Source: Megascapheus bottae
Taxonomy: Eukaryota; Chordata; Mammalia; Rodentia; Geomyidae
Direction: 5' to 3'
Assembly: GCA_024803745.1 (NCBI GenBank)
Contig: JANJXV010000016.1
Location: 45,218,263-45,282,262, forward strand
Length of the DNA: 64,000 nt
Numbering within the stretch: position 1 is the stretch's first letter; each line of letters opens with the position of its first letter. A model generated the notes under the pieces. That model did not search any database, was not told the DNA's origin, and saw nothing but the letters and a program-made list of their open reading frames with translations. The position numbers and the translations under genes are program-made. Shown here piece after piece: positions 34,346-46,333 of this stretch.

Positions 34346-34720
34346 CAGACTCCGTGAATGTCTGCCTTTTGTTGACTGAAGCCATATTTCTAGTGTCATT
34401 TTAATAGTTTTTGTGCGCAGTTTCATTATCTATTAAACTTGTAGTTTGATTATAGGTACAAATGAATAATTTTTCTGTCATTTACATTCTAAAAGAAGTG
34501 CATTCATGAACTAGCATACAATCTGACTTCACCATAAATCCCTCCTCAGACACTCACTGGGTCAGATCACAAAGGCTCATGTCAGCTGATTATTTCTGGC
34601 ATTCACTCATCAACACCTCCCCAAAACTCTACCTTAAGACGTGACTCTCAGATGCTCACACCAGAAATAATTACCGTGACATTTCCTGGCTAATGGAGGC
34701 GCCTTTGTTCCTCAGCAACA
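34346..34720. promoter_or_regulatory. AT-rich island, possible CNE
   Basis: AT-rich unique sequence with TCATTTTAATAG, AATGAATAATTTTTC and an 11-bp inverted pair, ATTATTTCTGG (34589-34599) and CCAGAAATAAT (34661-34671). No transposon signature is seen. The regulatory role is inference. Confidence 0.33.
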
Positions 34721-34963
34721 CATTTACTAGATGTGGCTCCCGGAACAGCTTCACGGGGCGGGGGGTTCACAGAGCCAGGGGCAACGTCTCACCAACAGCT
34801 TCCACATGGAAAAAGACAAACCTCTGGGCCACCTCGTTGGCCTGCTCTTTTTTTTAAGTGAGGGCTCTTCCCAGAGCCACCAACCCAGCTGTGGGTCACA
34901 GACCTGGTGTGGCCAGGCTGCAAAGTGGATTCAAGGATTGCATATGCAGATGCTTACCGGGAC

Positions 34964-34992
34964 GGGGCGGGGGGGGGGGGCGGGGGGAGGGC
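34964..34992. repeat. G-run, GGGGC plus 12 G and more
   Basis: The 17-mer at 34964-34980 equals that at 28952-28968. It is followed by CGGGGGGAGGG, so four or more G-runs lie within 30 bp, a canonical quadruplex pattern. Confidence 0.9.
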
Positions 34993-36330
34993 AGTGACGT
35001 CTCAGGAGAAATGTACGACTTGTGGTAGTGGAATGCAAAACCTGTGAGTCAGAGAACCAAGGTGCCCTCCCCTCTTTGTCTTGCACATGCCTACCCCTCA
35101 CTCCACAATGTAGGAGTGGGTGGATTGGAGTATCCATGTTTCTCTTGTTAAAAAATGCCAACTTTCCTTGGCAGCAGAGTTCATCCCCTGTGAACTCCCA
35201 GGAGATGTCAGGGGAGGCGGGAAGCTGTGCCACACTGAAGTGGCAGTGCCCTGGGGCAGTGTTCAGAGCTTTCCCCAGAGGCAGCAGAAGGCCAAAGGTC
35301 TCCCCAGGGAAATGATCCTGAAATCCCCACTGACAGCCACAGTCAGCAAGCCACAGCTCCAGATGTACACGCCAAGGACAGTCTGCCCCGTGCCCACCCA
35401 CCCTCGCCCCCGCCCCGGCCAGAGGCCAGCCAAGGAGGCTGGGTCCTGCCCAGTGCGGTGGTCTGTTCATCAGCTGGGAATTGGACACTCATTAGCACTT
35501 TATTTGCTAGTGTGCTCCTTTTCCTGCAAATATTTCCTCTGGGGCCATGACAGCCATTTCCTGCCCTTTCATCTTTCCCTGTGTGTGATTGGACTTCTGC
35601 CCCCATACCTGCAGGCCCTGCATGGGGCTGTGCTGCAGGGGCTGAGGAGGGCCTTAAAGGAACACTCCTTCCTCATGGCAGCTGGCAGAATCTCTGTGCT
35701 CACTCCATCCTGAATCAAAGAAGTGAAACATTAGGCGGCGTAACAGACAATCTCTGGGCTGGTGGTTTCTTTTTAATGTCGCCCTTGAGAAGTTGTAAAA
35801 GGTGTCTCAATCCAAGCTGTCAGGCAACAAGCATGATGCACCTTGGCCAGGGCCACCATTCTCCCCACCTCTCCCACCCCACCTCTCCCACCCCACCTCT
35901 CCCTGCATGTTTTCAGAGAGTTCCGGTTTCAAATGTGGGGGTGTGGGTAGATACACTAACATGGTGGGCTCATTGTTTCCTGGGTTCTAGGCACCCACAG
36001 GATGCAGCCGGGAGAAGAGGGGCTGCCTGAAGATGCAGCCTCGGGTATGGCACCCTGTCAAGAGGTCACCACACTGACTGTATCCCAAGAACGGACCTGC
36101 ACCTGGAGCTGACAAGACAGGACTGGGGGTGGAGGTGACGAGGGTCCTGGGGGGACACACAGGGCCTGCTCTGGAAAGGTGAAACAGGGCAGTTCCTGTA
36201 GTCTGTGGGTCTGGCTGGGAATGGCACGGCGGCGGTCCTGGCCTCAGCCGGCCTCCAGGGCGCTCATGTCTGTGGCAGGTACGTGGCACCCTGATCCACA
36301 CGAGGCAGCTGCAGAAGTTCAACCAGGCCA
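34993..36330. other. Single-copy sequence; no gene recognised
   Basis: Frames of 185-197 codons on opposite strands overlap (34931-35488 minus, 35120-35713 plus), so they cannot both be real, and neither shows a domain. A 14-bp unit ACCTCTCCCACCCC is repeated about 2.7 times at 35,867-35,904. Confidence 0.5.
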
Positions 36331-36690
36331 GTTAACTTATTAAACCAACAGTGAACTGTGGGAAGAGCTCTACGACATCCAACAGACCCAAATCCAGAGC
36401 CGTGGGGCCTGTCTCTATTTATCATGCCTTCTCCCTGCTCACATGAACACTCGGGGGGATCTCAAGTGGATGATTGCTGATAATCATTGTGTTTGAATTG
36501 CGAGGTTCAGGCACCATAGCGCACTGAGAAATAGCATGCTCTCACTCAATTATACTAATAATGATGGCTCCAGCGCGGACGCCGGCACAGTAAATAATGC
36601 AGTTTGCTCAGTGTCTCTTCATCGCCTTAGATAGGAAACTATAAAGAAACTCTGGGAGAGACTTGAACCTTAGGAACGTCACGTGGAAAG
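36331..36690. promoter_or_regulatory. AT-rich island, possible CNE
   Basis: Unique sequence with the near-palindrome ATGATTGCTGATAATCAT, CTCAATTATACTAATAATG and AGTAAATAATGC, flanked by GC-rich DNA. It resembles a conserved enhancer by composition. Conservation is untested. Confidence 0.33.
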
Positions 36691-37278
36691 CCGTTCGGCG
36701 TGTGGTCTCCGGACCCTCCTGAGAATGCTGCCGATTTTTACATTAATGAAGAAGTGGTAAGCAATGCCTTTACTGGCAGAGGACAGGCAGTCAGAATAAT
36801 CTTCCCTCCTGTTTCCCACTTCAGTTTGTACCTGAGCAGTTCTTCAAGGCCCAAGAGAACAGGTGGAAGCCAGAGGATTGCTGGCACGGGACCACCGGTG
36901 CCTGTGCGCTGGCAGAAGCCAGGCCCAGCTGCATGGGTACCCAGGACACAGAACGGCCCACACAGCCTGGCAAGCATGGAGGCTTCGAGATGATTGCACA
37001 GGTCGTGGTGAGGCTGGAGGAAGAGGCCAAGGGGTGTGCAGGACGCTCCAGGTGCTGGCTGCTGCTTCCTGCTCTAGGGAAGCGGGCCCTGCCCTCAGCA
37101 GCACTGCTCCCTGCTTCGGGGAAAACAACCACCCAGGAACAGTGCTTCCTCTGCTCCACAGGCCACGCTGAAGTCCAGGCACAGAGGCCCACACACGCCA
37201 GGTGGCAGGCAGAAGATTTCTGACATGGCCCCAAGCCTGGCTGCTGCTAGGTCTCCAACACGAGCAGTCATAACACCC
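36691..37278. other. Single-copy sequence; no gene recognised
   Basis: GC-rich. Frames of up to 152 codons overlap on both strands. No domain is recognised. Confidence 0.5.
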
Positions 37279-39597
37279 AGGTCTCGGGTGTCTCCAGGTC
37301 ATCTCAGTGTGATCACATCTCCAGATCTCCTGTGTCTCCAGGACATCTCAGTGTGATCACATCACCAGGTCCCTGGTGTCTCCAGATCATCTCAGTGTGA
37401 TCACATCTCCAGATCTCCTGTGACTCCAGATCATCTCAGTGTCATCACATCTCCAGATCTCCTCTGTCTCCAGGTCATCTCAGTGTGATCACATCTCCAG
37501 ATCTCCTGTGTCTCCAGATCATCTCAGTGTGATCACTTCTCCAGGTCTCCTGTGTCTCCAGATCATCTCAGTGTGATCACATCTCCAGGTCTCCTGTGTC
37601 TCCAGATCATCTCAGTGTCATCACATCTCCAGATCTCCTGTGTCTCCAGGTCATCTCAGTGTGATCACATCTCCAGGTCTCCTGTGTCTCCAGATCATCT
37701 CAGTGTGATCACATCTCCAGGTCTCCTGTGTCTCCAGGTCATCTCAGTGTGATCACATCTCCAGATCTCCTGTGTCTCCAGGTCATCTCAGTGTGATCAC
37801 ATCACCAGGTCCCTGGTGTCTCCAGATCATCTCAGTGTGATCACATCTCCAGATCTCCTGTGTCTCCAGGTCATCTCAGTGTCATCACATCTCCAGATCT
37901 CCTGTGTCTCCAGGTCATCTCAGTGTGATCACATCTCCAGGTCTCCTGTGTCTCCAGGTCATCTCAGTGTGATCACATCTCCAGATCTCCTGTGTCTCCA
38001 GGACATCTCAGTGTGATCACATCACCAGGTCCCTGGTGTCTCCAGATCATCTCAGTGTGATCACATCTCCAGATCTCCTGTGACTCCAGATCATCTCAGT
38101 GTCATCACATCTCCAGATCTCCTGTGTCTCCAGGTCATTTCAGTGTGATCACATCTCCAGATCTCCTGTGTCTCCAGGTCATTTCAGTGTGATCACATCT
38201 CCAGATCTCCTGTGTCTCCAGATCATCTCAGTGTGATCACTTCTCCAGGTCTCCTGTGTCTCCAGATCATCTCAGTGTCATCACATCTCCAGGTCTCCTG
38301 TGTCTCCAGGTCATTTCAGTGTGATCACATCTCCAGGTCTCCTGTGTCTCCAGGTCATCTCAGTGTGATCACATCTCCAGATCTCCTGTGTCTCCAGGTC
38401 ATCTCAGTGTCATCACATCTCCAGGTCTCCTGTGTCTCCAGGTCATCTCAGTGTGATCACATCTCCAGGTCTCCTGTGTCTCCAGATCATCTCAGTGTGA
38501 TCACATCTCCAGATCTCCTGTGTCTCCAGGTCATTTCAGTGTGATCACATCTCCAGGTCTCCTGTGTCTCCAGATCATCTCAGTGTGATCACATCTCCAG
38601 ATCTCCTGTGTCTCCAGGTCATCTCAGTGTGATCACATCTCCAGGTCTCCTGTGTCTCCAGATCATCTCAGTGTGATCACATCTCCAGGTCTCCTGTGTC
38701 TCCAGATCATCTCAGTGTGATCACATCTCCAGGTCTCCTGTGTCTCCAGATCATCTCAGTGTGATCACATCTCCAGATCTCCTGTGTCTCCAGGACATCT
38801 CAGTGTGATCACATCTCCAGATCTCCTGTGTCTCCAGATCATCTCAGTGTCATCACATCTCCAGATCTCCTGTGTCTCCAGGTCATCTCAGTGTGATCAC
38901 ATCTCCAGATCTCCTGTGTCTCCAGATCATCTCAGTGTGATCACTTCTCCAGGTCTCCTGTGTCTCCAGATCATCTCAGTGTCATCACATCTCCAGGTCT
39001 CCTGTGTCTCCAGGTCATTTCAGTGTGATCACATCTCCAGATCACCTGTGTCTCCAGATCATCTCAGTGTGATCACATCTCCAGATCTCCTGTGTCTCCA
39101 GGTCATCTCAGTGTGATCACTTCTCCAGGTCTCCTGTGTCTCCAGATCATCTCAGTGTGATCACATCTCCAGATCTCCTGTGTCTCCAGGACATCTCAGT
39201 GTGATCACATCTCCAGATCTCCTGTGTCTCCAGGTCATTTCAGTGTCATCACATCTCCAGATCACCTGTGTCTCCAGATCACCTCAGTGTGATCACTTCT
39301 CAGGTCTCCTGTGTCTCCAGATCATCTCAGTGTGATCACTTCTCCAGGTCTCCTGTGTCTCCAGGTCATTTCAGTGTGATCACATCTCCAGATCTCCTGT
39401 GTCTCCAGGTCATTTCAGTGTGATCACATCTCCAGGTCTCCTGTGTCTCCAGATCATCTCAGTGTGATCACATCTCCAGATCTCCTATGTCTCCAGGTCA
39501 TTTCAGTGTGATCACATCTCTAGGTCTCATCTCATGTCTCCAAGTCATCTCAGTGTGGTCATACCACCCATGACTCGTGGTGTCTCTAGGTCTCCTC
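37279..39597. repeat. Minisatellite MS-I, 44-bp unit, about 52 copies
   Basis: Unit made of CATCTCAGTGTGATCACATC, then TCCAG(A/G)TCTCCTGTGTCTC and CAG(A/G)T. Most units carry the palindrome GTGATCAC; a minority have GTCATCAC. A 660-bp (15-unit) higher-order repeat is marked by ATCACCAGGTCCCTGG at 37,361 and 38,021, with about 150 bp of near-identical flanking sequence; another copy of the marker is at 37,801. The period is not a multiple of 3, so frames close every few units. Confidence 0.97.
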
Positions 39598-40065
39598 CAT
39601 TACTGATGCCATCATATACAGTGTCCCATCTGTTAGTATGCATCCTTTTCAGCCTAAACCACAAGGCAGAGCAGTAAGACCCCAGGAGTTCAGCGTGCAA
39701 CTCCAGCCTTGGATCCCTGCAGGGAGCAGGCAGCCCGCCCACCTGGGACCACCACTCATAGCCCTTGGGAGCAGCCCCAAACATGCTAGCCATCATGATC
39801 CAGTGAGCAGAAGTCTAGGTTGGGGAAGTCGGCTGCCAGCTCCTAACAAGGTGGCCTGCCCTGCCTCCACACCAAGGGACCAGCAGAAATCACCATTCCC
39901 CTGCTTGTCACTCCATTCTGCTTCCTGGGCCACTTGGAAGGAGGCCGCTGGGAGCTGGCCCAGGAGTGGAGAGGGTCTTCCATGTTCTCGGGTGGCCCCA
40001 GCCTGAGAAACCCTCCTGGCAGGGTGTCTGAAAGTCCACAGCCTGATGTGGGGCATGAATTTCAC
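39598..40065. other. Single-copy sequence; no gene recognised
   Basis: A 122-codon plus frame and a 115-codon minus frame overlap. No domain or repeat is seen. Confidence 0.45.
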
Positions 40066-40620
40066 AATCAAAAGCCAGAGTGAATTAGCTGTAGCAGATG
40101 TTTTTACTCTGGGAACTTCCAGACCTTTCTGGCCATTCACTTATCCTTCAAGGGGATAAAACTCTACCCTTCTATTATGTGTTGTCACCGGAGCATCGCA
40201 CAACTTTATCAGACTTTTTATTCTGGAAACTGAATTAATTTTCTGCAAGGGGGTTTTTGTGTGGCTCTTTAATCACATTTACTGGGGAACATGTGCTCTG
40301 AGGGCTGGAGAGCCGATTATGGCTTCCAGAAAGGCCACTTTCAAAGGGGGATCACCCTCTCTCCAGAGGCTGCCGTCTGAAGGTCCCTGGGTTTTGTGAA
40401 GAGGAAAAAATTAATTACTATTTTAATAACGAAGCCAAGCCTGCTGAAAATCCTCTTAGAGAGGAGTTGGGTGATGTAATGGCTGGCAGGGGGGATATTG
40501 GGAGCACTGGCCACACAGCCTGAGCCTCTCCTTTCCATTCTTCCTCTGCAAGATGATACGGGCCGCTGGGTCACACATTAGGGAATTAAAAATATAATCA
40601 TATCGCTGTGTTTTCCCGGG
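40066..40620. promoter_or_regulatory. AT-rich island, possible CNE
   Basis: AT-richer unique sequence with CTGAATTAATTTTC, CTTTAATCACATTTAC, AAATTAATTAC and GGAATTAAAAATATAATC motifs. Flanks are GC-rich. The regulatory reading is inference only. Confidence 0.32.
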
Positions 40621-41563
40621 AAGGGGACCGTCCTGAAAGAGCGGCTGACAATCGTGCCAGTGTCAGCCTGTCTGCACCGAGGACGGGCAGGCGGCAGGAG
40701 TGTCTTCGCCTTGGGGTGCCAGCGAGGCCCCTAGGTCTGGATACTCATGGCTGCAGGTGGAGCCCCCCAGAACGGGAGGCAGGAAGCCATGCCAGCCAGG
40801 GTTTCCCTTCACAGTGTGGCCTGCTGCATGCCTTCATTTCCCCAAAGCAGCTGGAAACCTCTCTGATTCCCCAGGCACATCTCCTACAAGAGTTGGTCTT
40901 TGCTTTCCTGCACATTTTATTTTTCATGGGAAGTGAAGGGTGGGCGTCATTTTAGCAGCCTGGAAACCTGTCCCTCCACCATCTCCCCCTCAACAGTGCC
41001 CACATTAGCAAGGAAGCTCGGCCCAGGAAGGTGAGCAGGTCAGAAACACCGCTGCCCACCTGCTCCAACGCTGTGCACCAGACGTCGGGCCTTTCCAGTC
41101 TTCTCCCTCCCCTCCCCGCCTCTCCCCTCTCTGTCTCCAGCTCTCCACGGCACGCACGGTGTGCCGTCCATGCAGGACAGAAGAGTCAGCCAAGCTGTGG
41201 CCCCAGTGAGAAGCTGCCCATCTGGGTACCACAGCATCACTGTGCATGGTGAATGTGAGACCCAGCGGAGCTGCTCACTGTGAGAGGCAGCAGATTCGTG
41301 CAGTGAGGGACTGTGGTGCACGGTGAGTAGAGGGCCGAACCAACCTCACTGCATTCCCATTCAGATGTGTCCTACCTAGGGCAGAGAGGAACTGCCCACG
41401 CTGCCCAGTGTAGAGCGCCGGTGATGGGAAGGCCTCTCGAGCCTGAGAGTTGGAGGAGAACTCTCTGGTCTGTAGAAGCAGCATAGCAGCACCTGTCTTT
41501 GCCACTGCAACAGAGCCAGAAGGGACACATTAGTCACGCTGGTCATGTTGGGGGAAGTGGAGT
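40621..41563. other. Single-copy sequence; no gene recognised
   Basis: GC-rich sequence. Frames of up to 115 codons occur without recognisable domains. No SINE or tandem repeat is seen. Confidence 0.5.
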
Positions 41564-43549
41564 CATCAGGGGTGGTCAGGGGTGGGGTGGGGTGGGATGG
41601 TCAGGGGTGGGGTAGGGTGTTCAGGACTGGTCAGGGGTGGGGTGGGATGGTCAGGGGTGGGGATGGGGTAGTCAGGGGTGGGGTGGGGTGGGATGGTCAG
41701 GGGTGGGATGGGGTGGTCAGGGGTGGAGTGGGGTGGTCAGGGGTGGGGATGGGGTGGTCAGGGGTGGGGTGAGATGGTCAGGGGTGGGGATGGGATGGTC
41801 AGGGGTGGGGATGGGGTAGTCAGGGGTGGGGTGGGGTGGGATGGTCAGGGGTGGGGATGGGGTAGTCAGGGGTGGGGTGGGGTGGGATGGTCAGGGGTGG
41901 GGTGGGATGGTCAGTGGTGTGGTGGGGTGGTCAGGGGTGGGGTGGGATGGTCAGGGGTGGGGATGGGGTGGTCAGGGGTGGGGATGGGGTGCTCAGGGGT
42001 GGGGTGGGATGGTCAGGGGTGGGGATGGGGTGGTCAGGGGTGGGGATGGGGTGGTCAGGGGTGGGGATGGGGTGGTCAGGGGTGGGGTGGGATAGTCAGG
42101 GGTGGGGTGGGATGGTCAGAGGTGGGGATAGGGTGGTCAGGGGTGGGGTGGGATGGTCAGGGGTGGGGATGGGGTGGTCAGGGTGGGGATGGGTGGTCAG
42201 GGGTAGGGTGGGATGGTCAGGGGTGTGGTGGGGTGGTCAGGGGTGGAGTGGGATGGTCAGGGGTGGGGATGGGGTGGTCAGGGGTGGGGTGGGATGGTCA
42301 GGGGTGGGGTGGGATGGTCAGGGGTGGGGATCGGGTGGTCAGGGGTGGGGTGGGGTGGTCAGGGGTGGGGTGGGATGGTCAGGGGTGGGGATGGGGTGGT
42401 CAGGGGTGGGGATGGGATGGTCAGGGGTGGGATGGGGTGGTCAGGGGTGGGATGGGGTGGTCAGGGGTGGGGTGGGATGGTCAGGGGTGGGGATGGGGTG
42501 GTCAGGGGTGGGGATGGGATGGTCAGGGGTGGGATGGGGTGGTCAGGGGTGGGGATGGGGTGGTCAGGGGTGGGGATGGGGTGGTCAGGGGTGGGGTGGG
42601 ATGGTCAGGGGTGGGGATAGGGTGGTCAGGGGTGGGGATGGGGTGGTCAGGGGTGGGGTGGGATGGGGTGGTCAGGGGTGGGGATGGGGTGGTCAGGGGT
42701 GGGGATGGGGTGGTCAGGGGTGGGGAGGGGATCGTCAGGGGTGGGGATGGGGTGGTCAGGGGTGGGGATGGGGTGGTCAGGGGTGGGGTGGGATGGTCAG
42801 GGGTGGGGATAGGGTGGTCAGGGGTGGGGTGGGGTGGTCAGGGGTGGGGATGGGGTGGTCAGGGGTGGGGTGGGATGGTCAGGGGTGGGGATGGGGTGGT
42901 CAGGGGTGGGATGGGGTGGTCAGGGGTGGGGATGGGGTGGTCAGGGGTGGGGTGGGATGGTCAGGGGTGGGGATGGGGTGGTCAGGGGTGGGGTGGGATG
43001 GTCAGGGGTGGGGTGGGGTGGTCAGGGGTGGGGTGGGATGGTCAGGGGTGGGGTGGGATGGTCAGGGGTGGGATGGGGTGGTCAGGGGTGGGATGGGTGG
43101 TCAGGGGTGGGATGGGATGGTCAGGGGTGGGGATGGGGTGGTCAGGGTTAGGGATGGGGTGGTCAGGGGTGGGGTGGGATGGTCAGGGGTGGGGATGGGG
43201 TGGTCAGGGGTAGGATGGGGTGGTCAGGGGTGGGGATGGGGTGGTCAGGGGTGGGGATGGGGTGGTCAGGGGTGCGATAGGGTCGTCAGGGGTGTGGTGG
43301 ATGGTCAGGAGTGGGGTGAGATAGTCAGGGGTGGGGATGGGGTGGTCAGGGTTAGGGTGGGGTGGTCAGGGGTGGGGATGGGTTTGTCAGGGGTGGGGTG
43401 GGATGGTCAGGGGTGGGGTGGGGTGGGGTGGTCAGGAGTGGGGTGGGATAGTCAGGGGGGGGATGGGGTGGTCAGGGGTGGGGTGGGGTGGTCAGGGGTG
43501 GGGTGGGGTGGTCAGGGGTGGGGTGGAGTGGGGTGGTCAGGACTGGTCA
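41564..43549. repeat. Minisatellite MS-J, G-rich, 20/21-bp unit, about 97 copies
   Basis: Units GTCAGGGGTGGGGTGGGATG (20 bp) and GTCAGGGGTGGGGATGGGGTG-like (21 bp) alternate irregularly. The plus strand has several G-runs per unit across 2 kb. Open frames of 511 and 565 codons (41678-43213, 41872-43569) arise because no forward frame of the unit contains a stop, so 20/21 length changes only swap frames. They read Gly/Trp/Val/Arg-rich and are not accepted as genes. Confidence 0.97.
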
Positions 43550-44560
43550 AGGGCAGACAGGCCTGGTAGAATGGCTGGGTGCTGCAGCAGCCAATACACC
43601 AGCCTGCTGACTGCTGTTCCCTCAGGCATGGGAGGGCAGGGCTGTCCAGGTGAGGACACCGCGGCCAGGGCACCAGTCCAGAAGTTGGATCCTCTGCGAG
43701 CTCCGTCCGTGACCAGGGGACCTGGGTCCCGCCCGAACCTCCGGTGTTGCAGACGTGCAGTTCTTTTGCTCGTGGCTATAGAAACCAGTGCCAACCGCCA
43801 AAACACCCATGGCCCCAGGACAGCACGCAGGGAGAGGACGAGGAGGAAGCCACGGCAGAGTCAAGGAGAGGGCACTGCAAACTGACAGCGTGGGGCAGGA
43901 TTTAGGTTACAGAAAAGGGACAAAAGAGACACGGATGTCTGAGCTCTGGCTCGAATGGCAGCAGCAAGGGCAGGCCGCATGGTGGGCCACAGGCCTCTCC
44001 GAGGAAGGAGTGGCCCTGGAGCGCAGGCTTGGCTCCCCAGTCAACCTCAAAGCCCAGCTCCCGGGAGACGCTCCACGCGCTGGGCTCGGCTGACCCCACC
44101 ACAGCCTCTGGTGCAGTCTGCACCTTCAGACAACCAGATCACCAGGGGAAGCCACGCGAGGGAGAGGCAGAGTGCCAGGACCTGCCAGGGGGCGACACAG
44201 ACTCACCCTCCACCCAGGGACCCCGACCACAGCCACCGCTCTTGGTGCCGCATATGAGCCAGGGACGAGAGCAGCATCTGGTGCCGGGCGAAATTACAGG
44301 AGGCCCAAATGCAGGCCCGTCACCAAGCCGCAGTGAGTCGTCCCAAGACTCTGACCCTCGGCGGCCACTCCGTGTCACAGCGGGCCTCTGCAGGAAGCCT
44401 GCAGACATGCTCACTACAGGGTTGGAACGGTCACCCCATAACCTTTACCCTAACGTCCAAAACTGACTTGGCTCCACATCTTGTCCACGTAGCCAAGCAG
44501 AAAGCTGCGTGGGTACCACGGGGTCTCCCTCCCCAGACTCTCACTCAGAAACTTCGTGAC
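43550..44560. other. GC-rich single-copy sequence; no gene recognised
   Basis: Frames of about 90-145 codons overlap on both strands. No domain, SINE or tandem repeat is recognised. Confidence 0.5.
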
Positions 44561-44945
44561 TCACTGAACAGAAAATGTATCAGACTCACAAATGGGGGAG
44601 TTTTATTAGCTGTTTATAACTTGTGTTTTTTTCTAAACTGCTGGAGTTCGCATAGAAGAGATGTGTCATATTGATGTGAAAGGCTCGCAGTTAGGATTAT
44701 GAATTCCGTGACAGCACAATTGCCTTGATATCAATATGTTTTTTCATGAATTGCAAAGAAAAGCAGGTGTATAAAAATAAAACTCACATAAAATATAAAT
44801 TATCATCGTGCGAGTTAATTCCATACCCCCAGGATACAATCGCTCACACACTTTATATTTGCAAAAATGTTTGTGAGTTACTTTGGGGGGTTTATTTATT
44901 TATTTCTATTTATTTATCATTTCTCTCCTCGCTGAGAGATCTGTG
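44561..44945. promoter_or_regulatory. AT-rich island, possible CNE
   Basis: Unique AT-rich stretch (GAGTTAATTCC, AAATATAAATTATCATCG) ending in a short TTTATTTATTTATTTC run at about 44,890-44,925. No L1 signature is recognised. Function is unknown. Confidence 0.28.
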
Positions 44946-45895
44946 AGGCAGACATCTTATTTCCATAACCGTCCCCAGGGACACTACACGGAAACTGTGT
45001 CTGTGGGGACCTTGCTGTCCCCAAAATGGAATGGGGAGCCCCACAGAGCTCCTCAGAGGAGGCAGCAGGCAATCTCCTAACCACGGGGACGCCGGGAAAG
45101 GAGGGGAGAGGCTGCCGCTGCCTCCAGACCCCAGAGAGGCCAGCAAGCCAAGCGTCAGGCCACAGACAGCGTTGGCACCCATGCCCTCATCACCCCATCT
45201 GCCTCCTCAGGAGACCAGCCTAGACTCACGGTCCCGGACGGATGGCTGACCTGTCACCACAGGAAGTGGAGGCTCCCAAGCAGCTTCTGCCCCTCAGGCC
45301 TCGGCTGCCTGACCTGCCGTCTCAGCGCTCGGACTCACTGAGGTGCAGCCCAGATGCCCAAGTCCCAGGGAGACGGCAGTGCGGGAGGACCTGGAGTCCA
45401 GGAGGGAGGACAGTGCAGGAGGACCTGGAGTGCAGGTGGGGAGGACAGTGGAGGAGGACCTGTCAGTCTTGCCCTGTACAGGCGCTGCCTCTCCAGAACC
45501 ATGCTCACTGCCTAATCCAGAGCATCCGGGCCGACACCGTGGAGTCCAGGAAAGGCTATGGCAGTGCCATGGCGGGGCCCAGGTCAGGCTGGAGGACAGC
45601 CAAGCTCCCAGCCAGCCTGACGATGCTGCCAGCCTGGCCGCCAGCACGGCAGGCCCAGCAGGCCGGAGACAGGCTGTGTCCCTGGGAACAGAAAAACAAC
45701 TGCTTCCTGGTGGAGCCGGAGCACAGGTGCTGTCCACCTAGCCCCTCCACCTGGAAGGACGGCACGCGAGGAACCGCTGCCAGATGGCAAGTGGGTGCTC
45801 AGGGTGGCAGGGAGCGGGGTGCGTGCGGTGGGCGTCCCGGGGGGCCAGCCTGCTGGAGGCCGGCTCTTCAGGACACATGCCCGGTGCCCACGCCG
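44946..45895. other. GC-rich single-copy sequence; no gene recognised
   Basis: A 264-codon plus frame (45242-46036) and a 147-codon minus frame (45294-45737) overlap. The plus frame runs through a small tandem repeat and an AT-rich island and shows no domain, so I treat it as chance. Confidence 0.45.
45384..45465. repeat. Short tandem repeat, about 34-bp unit, 2.4 copies
   Basis: GGAGGACCTGGAG recurs at 45384 and 45418, and as GGAGGACCTG at about 45453. This is a minisatellite seed. Confidence 0.85.
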
Positions 45896-46080
45896 CATCC
45901 TGCCCTGCTCCTACCACCAGATAAATATTTAATTGGTCCACACAATACCAGTTCTGCTGGGCTGCGCTGCTCATTCGTCTTTTCATCTGGGAGCTCATTT
46001 CTTAGTTATATCGATCACTCATATCATATGATTTAGAATCGGCTCCTTTCTCCTGGTGATGCATTTTTAATGACGTGCTC
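45896..46080. promoter_or_regulatory. AT-rich island, possible CNE
   Basis: Contains AATATTTAATTGGTCC, the palindrome ATCATATGAT and TTTTTAATGACG in 180 bp of unique sequence. The call is by composition only. Confidence 0.3.
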
Positions 46081-46333
46081 TGGCCTCCTTTGTTCCAGCA
46101 CGGTGTGGCTCACGCGGGAGGCTGGCTGCCCTCGGCCTTGGGAATAGGACAGACGCGAGCTTGAGGCAGACAGGGAGCCCATGGGGGCTATGTTGCTTTG
46201 GCTTTTCCTCTTTTTGAGAGTTTTGAGACTAGGTCTGCAGATACCCATGTAATAACTGCAGTGTGGGGTTCTGCGGGGCAGCACCGCTGTAGGAACCACG
46301 GTCCTGGGCGGCACCCATCCATGTCCTCTACAG

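Noticed and set aside
3901..39597. CRISPR arrays
   Set aside because: The repeats are head-to-tail without unique spacers, no cas genes are present, and the surrounding DNA is mammalian.
43140..43380. TTAGGG-like telomere repeats in MS-J
   Set aside because: Only isolated GTTAGGG variants of the MS-J unit are present; there is no tandem TTAGGG.
41678..43569. 511- and 565-codon Gly/Trp-rich frames as silk- or keratin-associated-like proteins
   Set aside because: They overlap in different frames of the same G-rich 20/21-bp array and switch frame with unit length.
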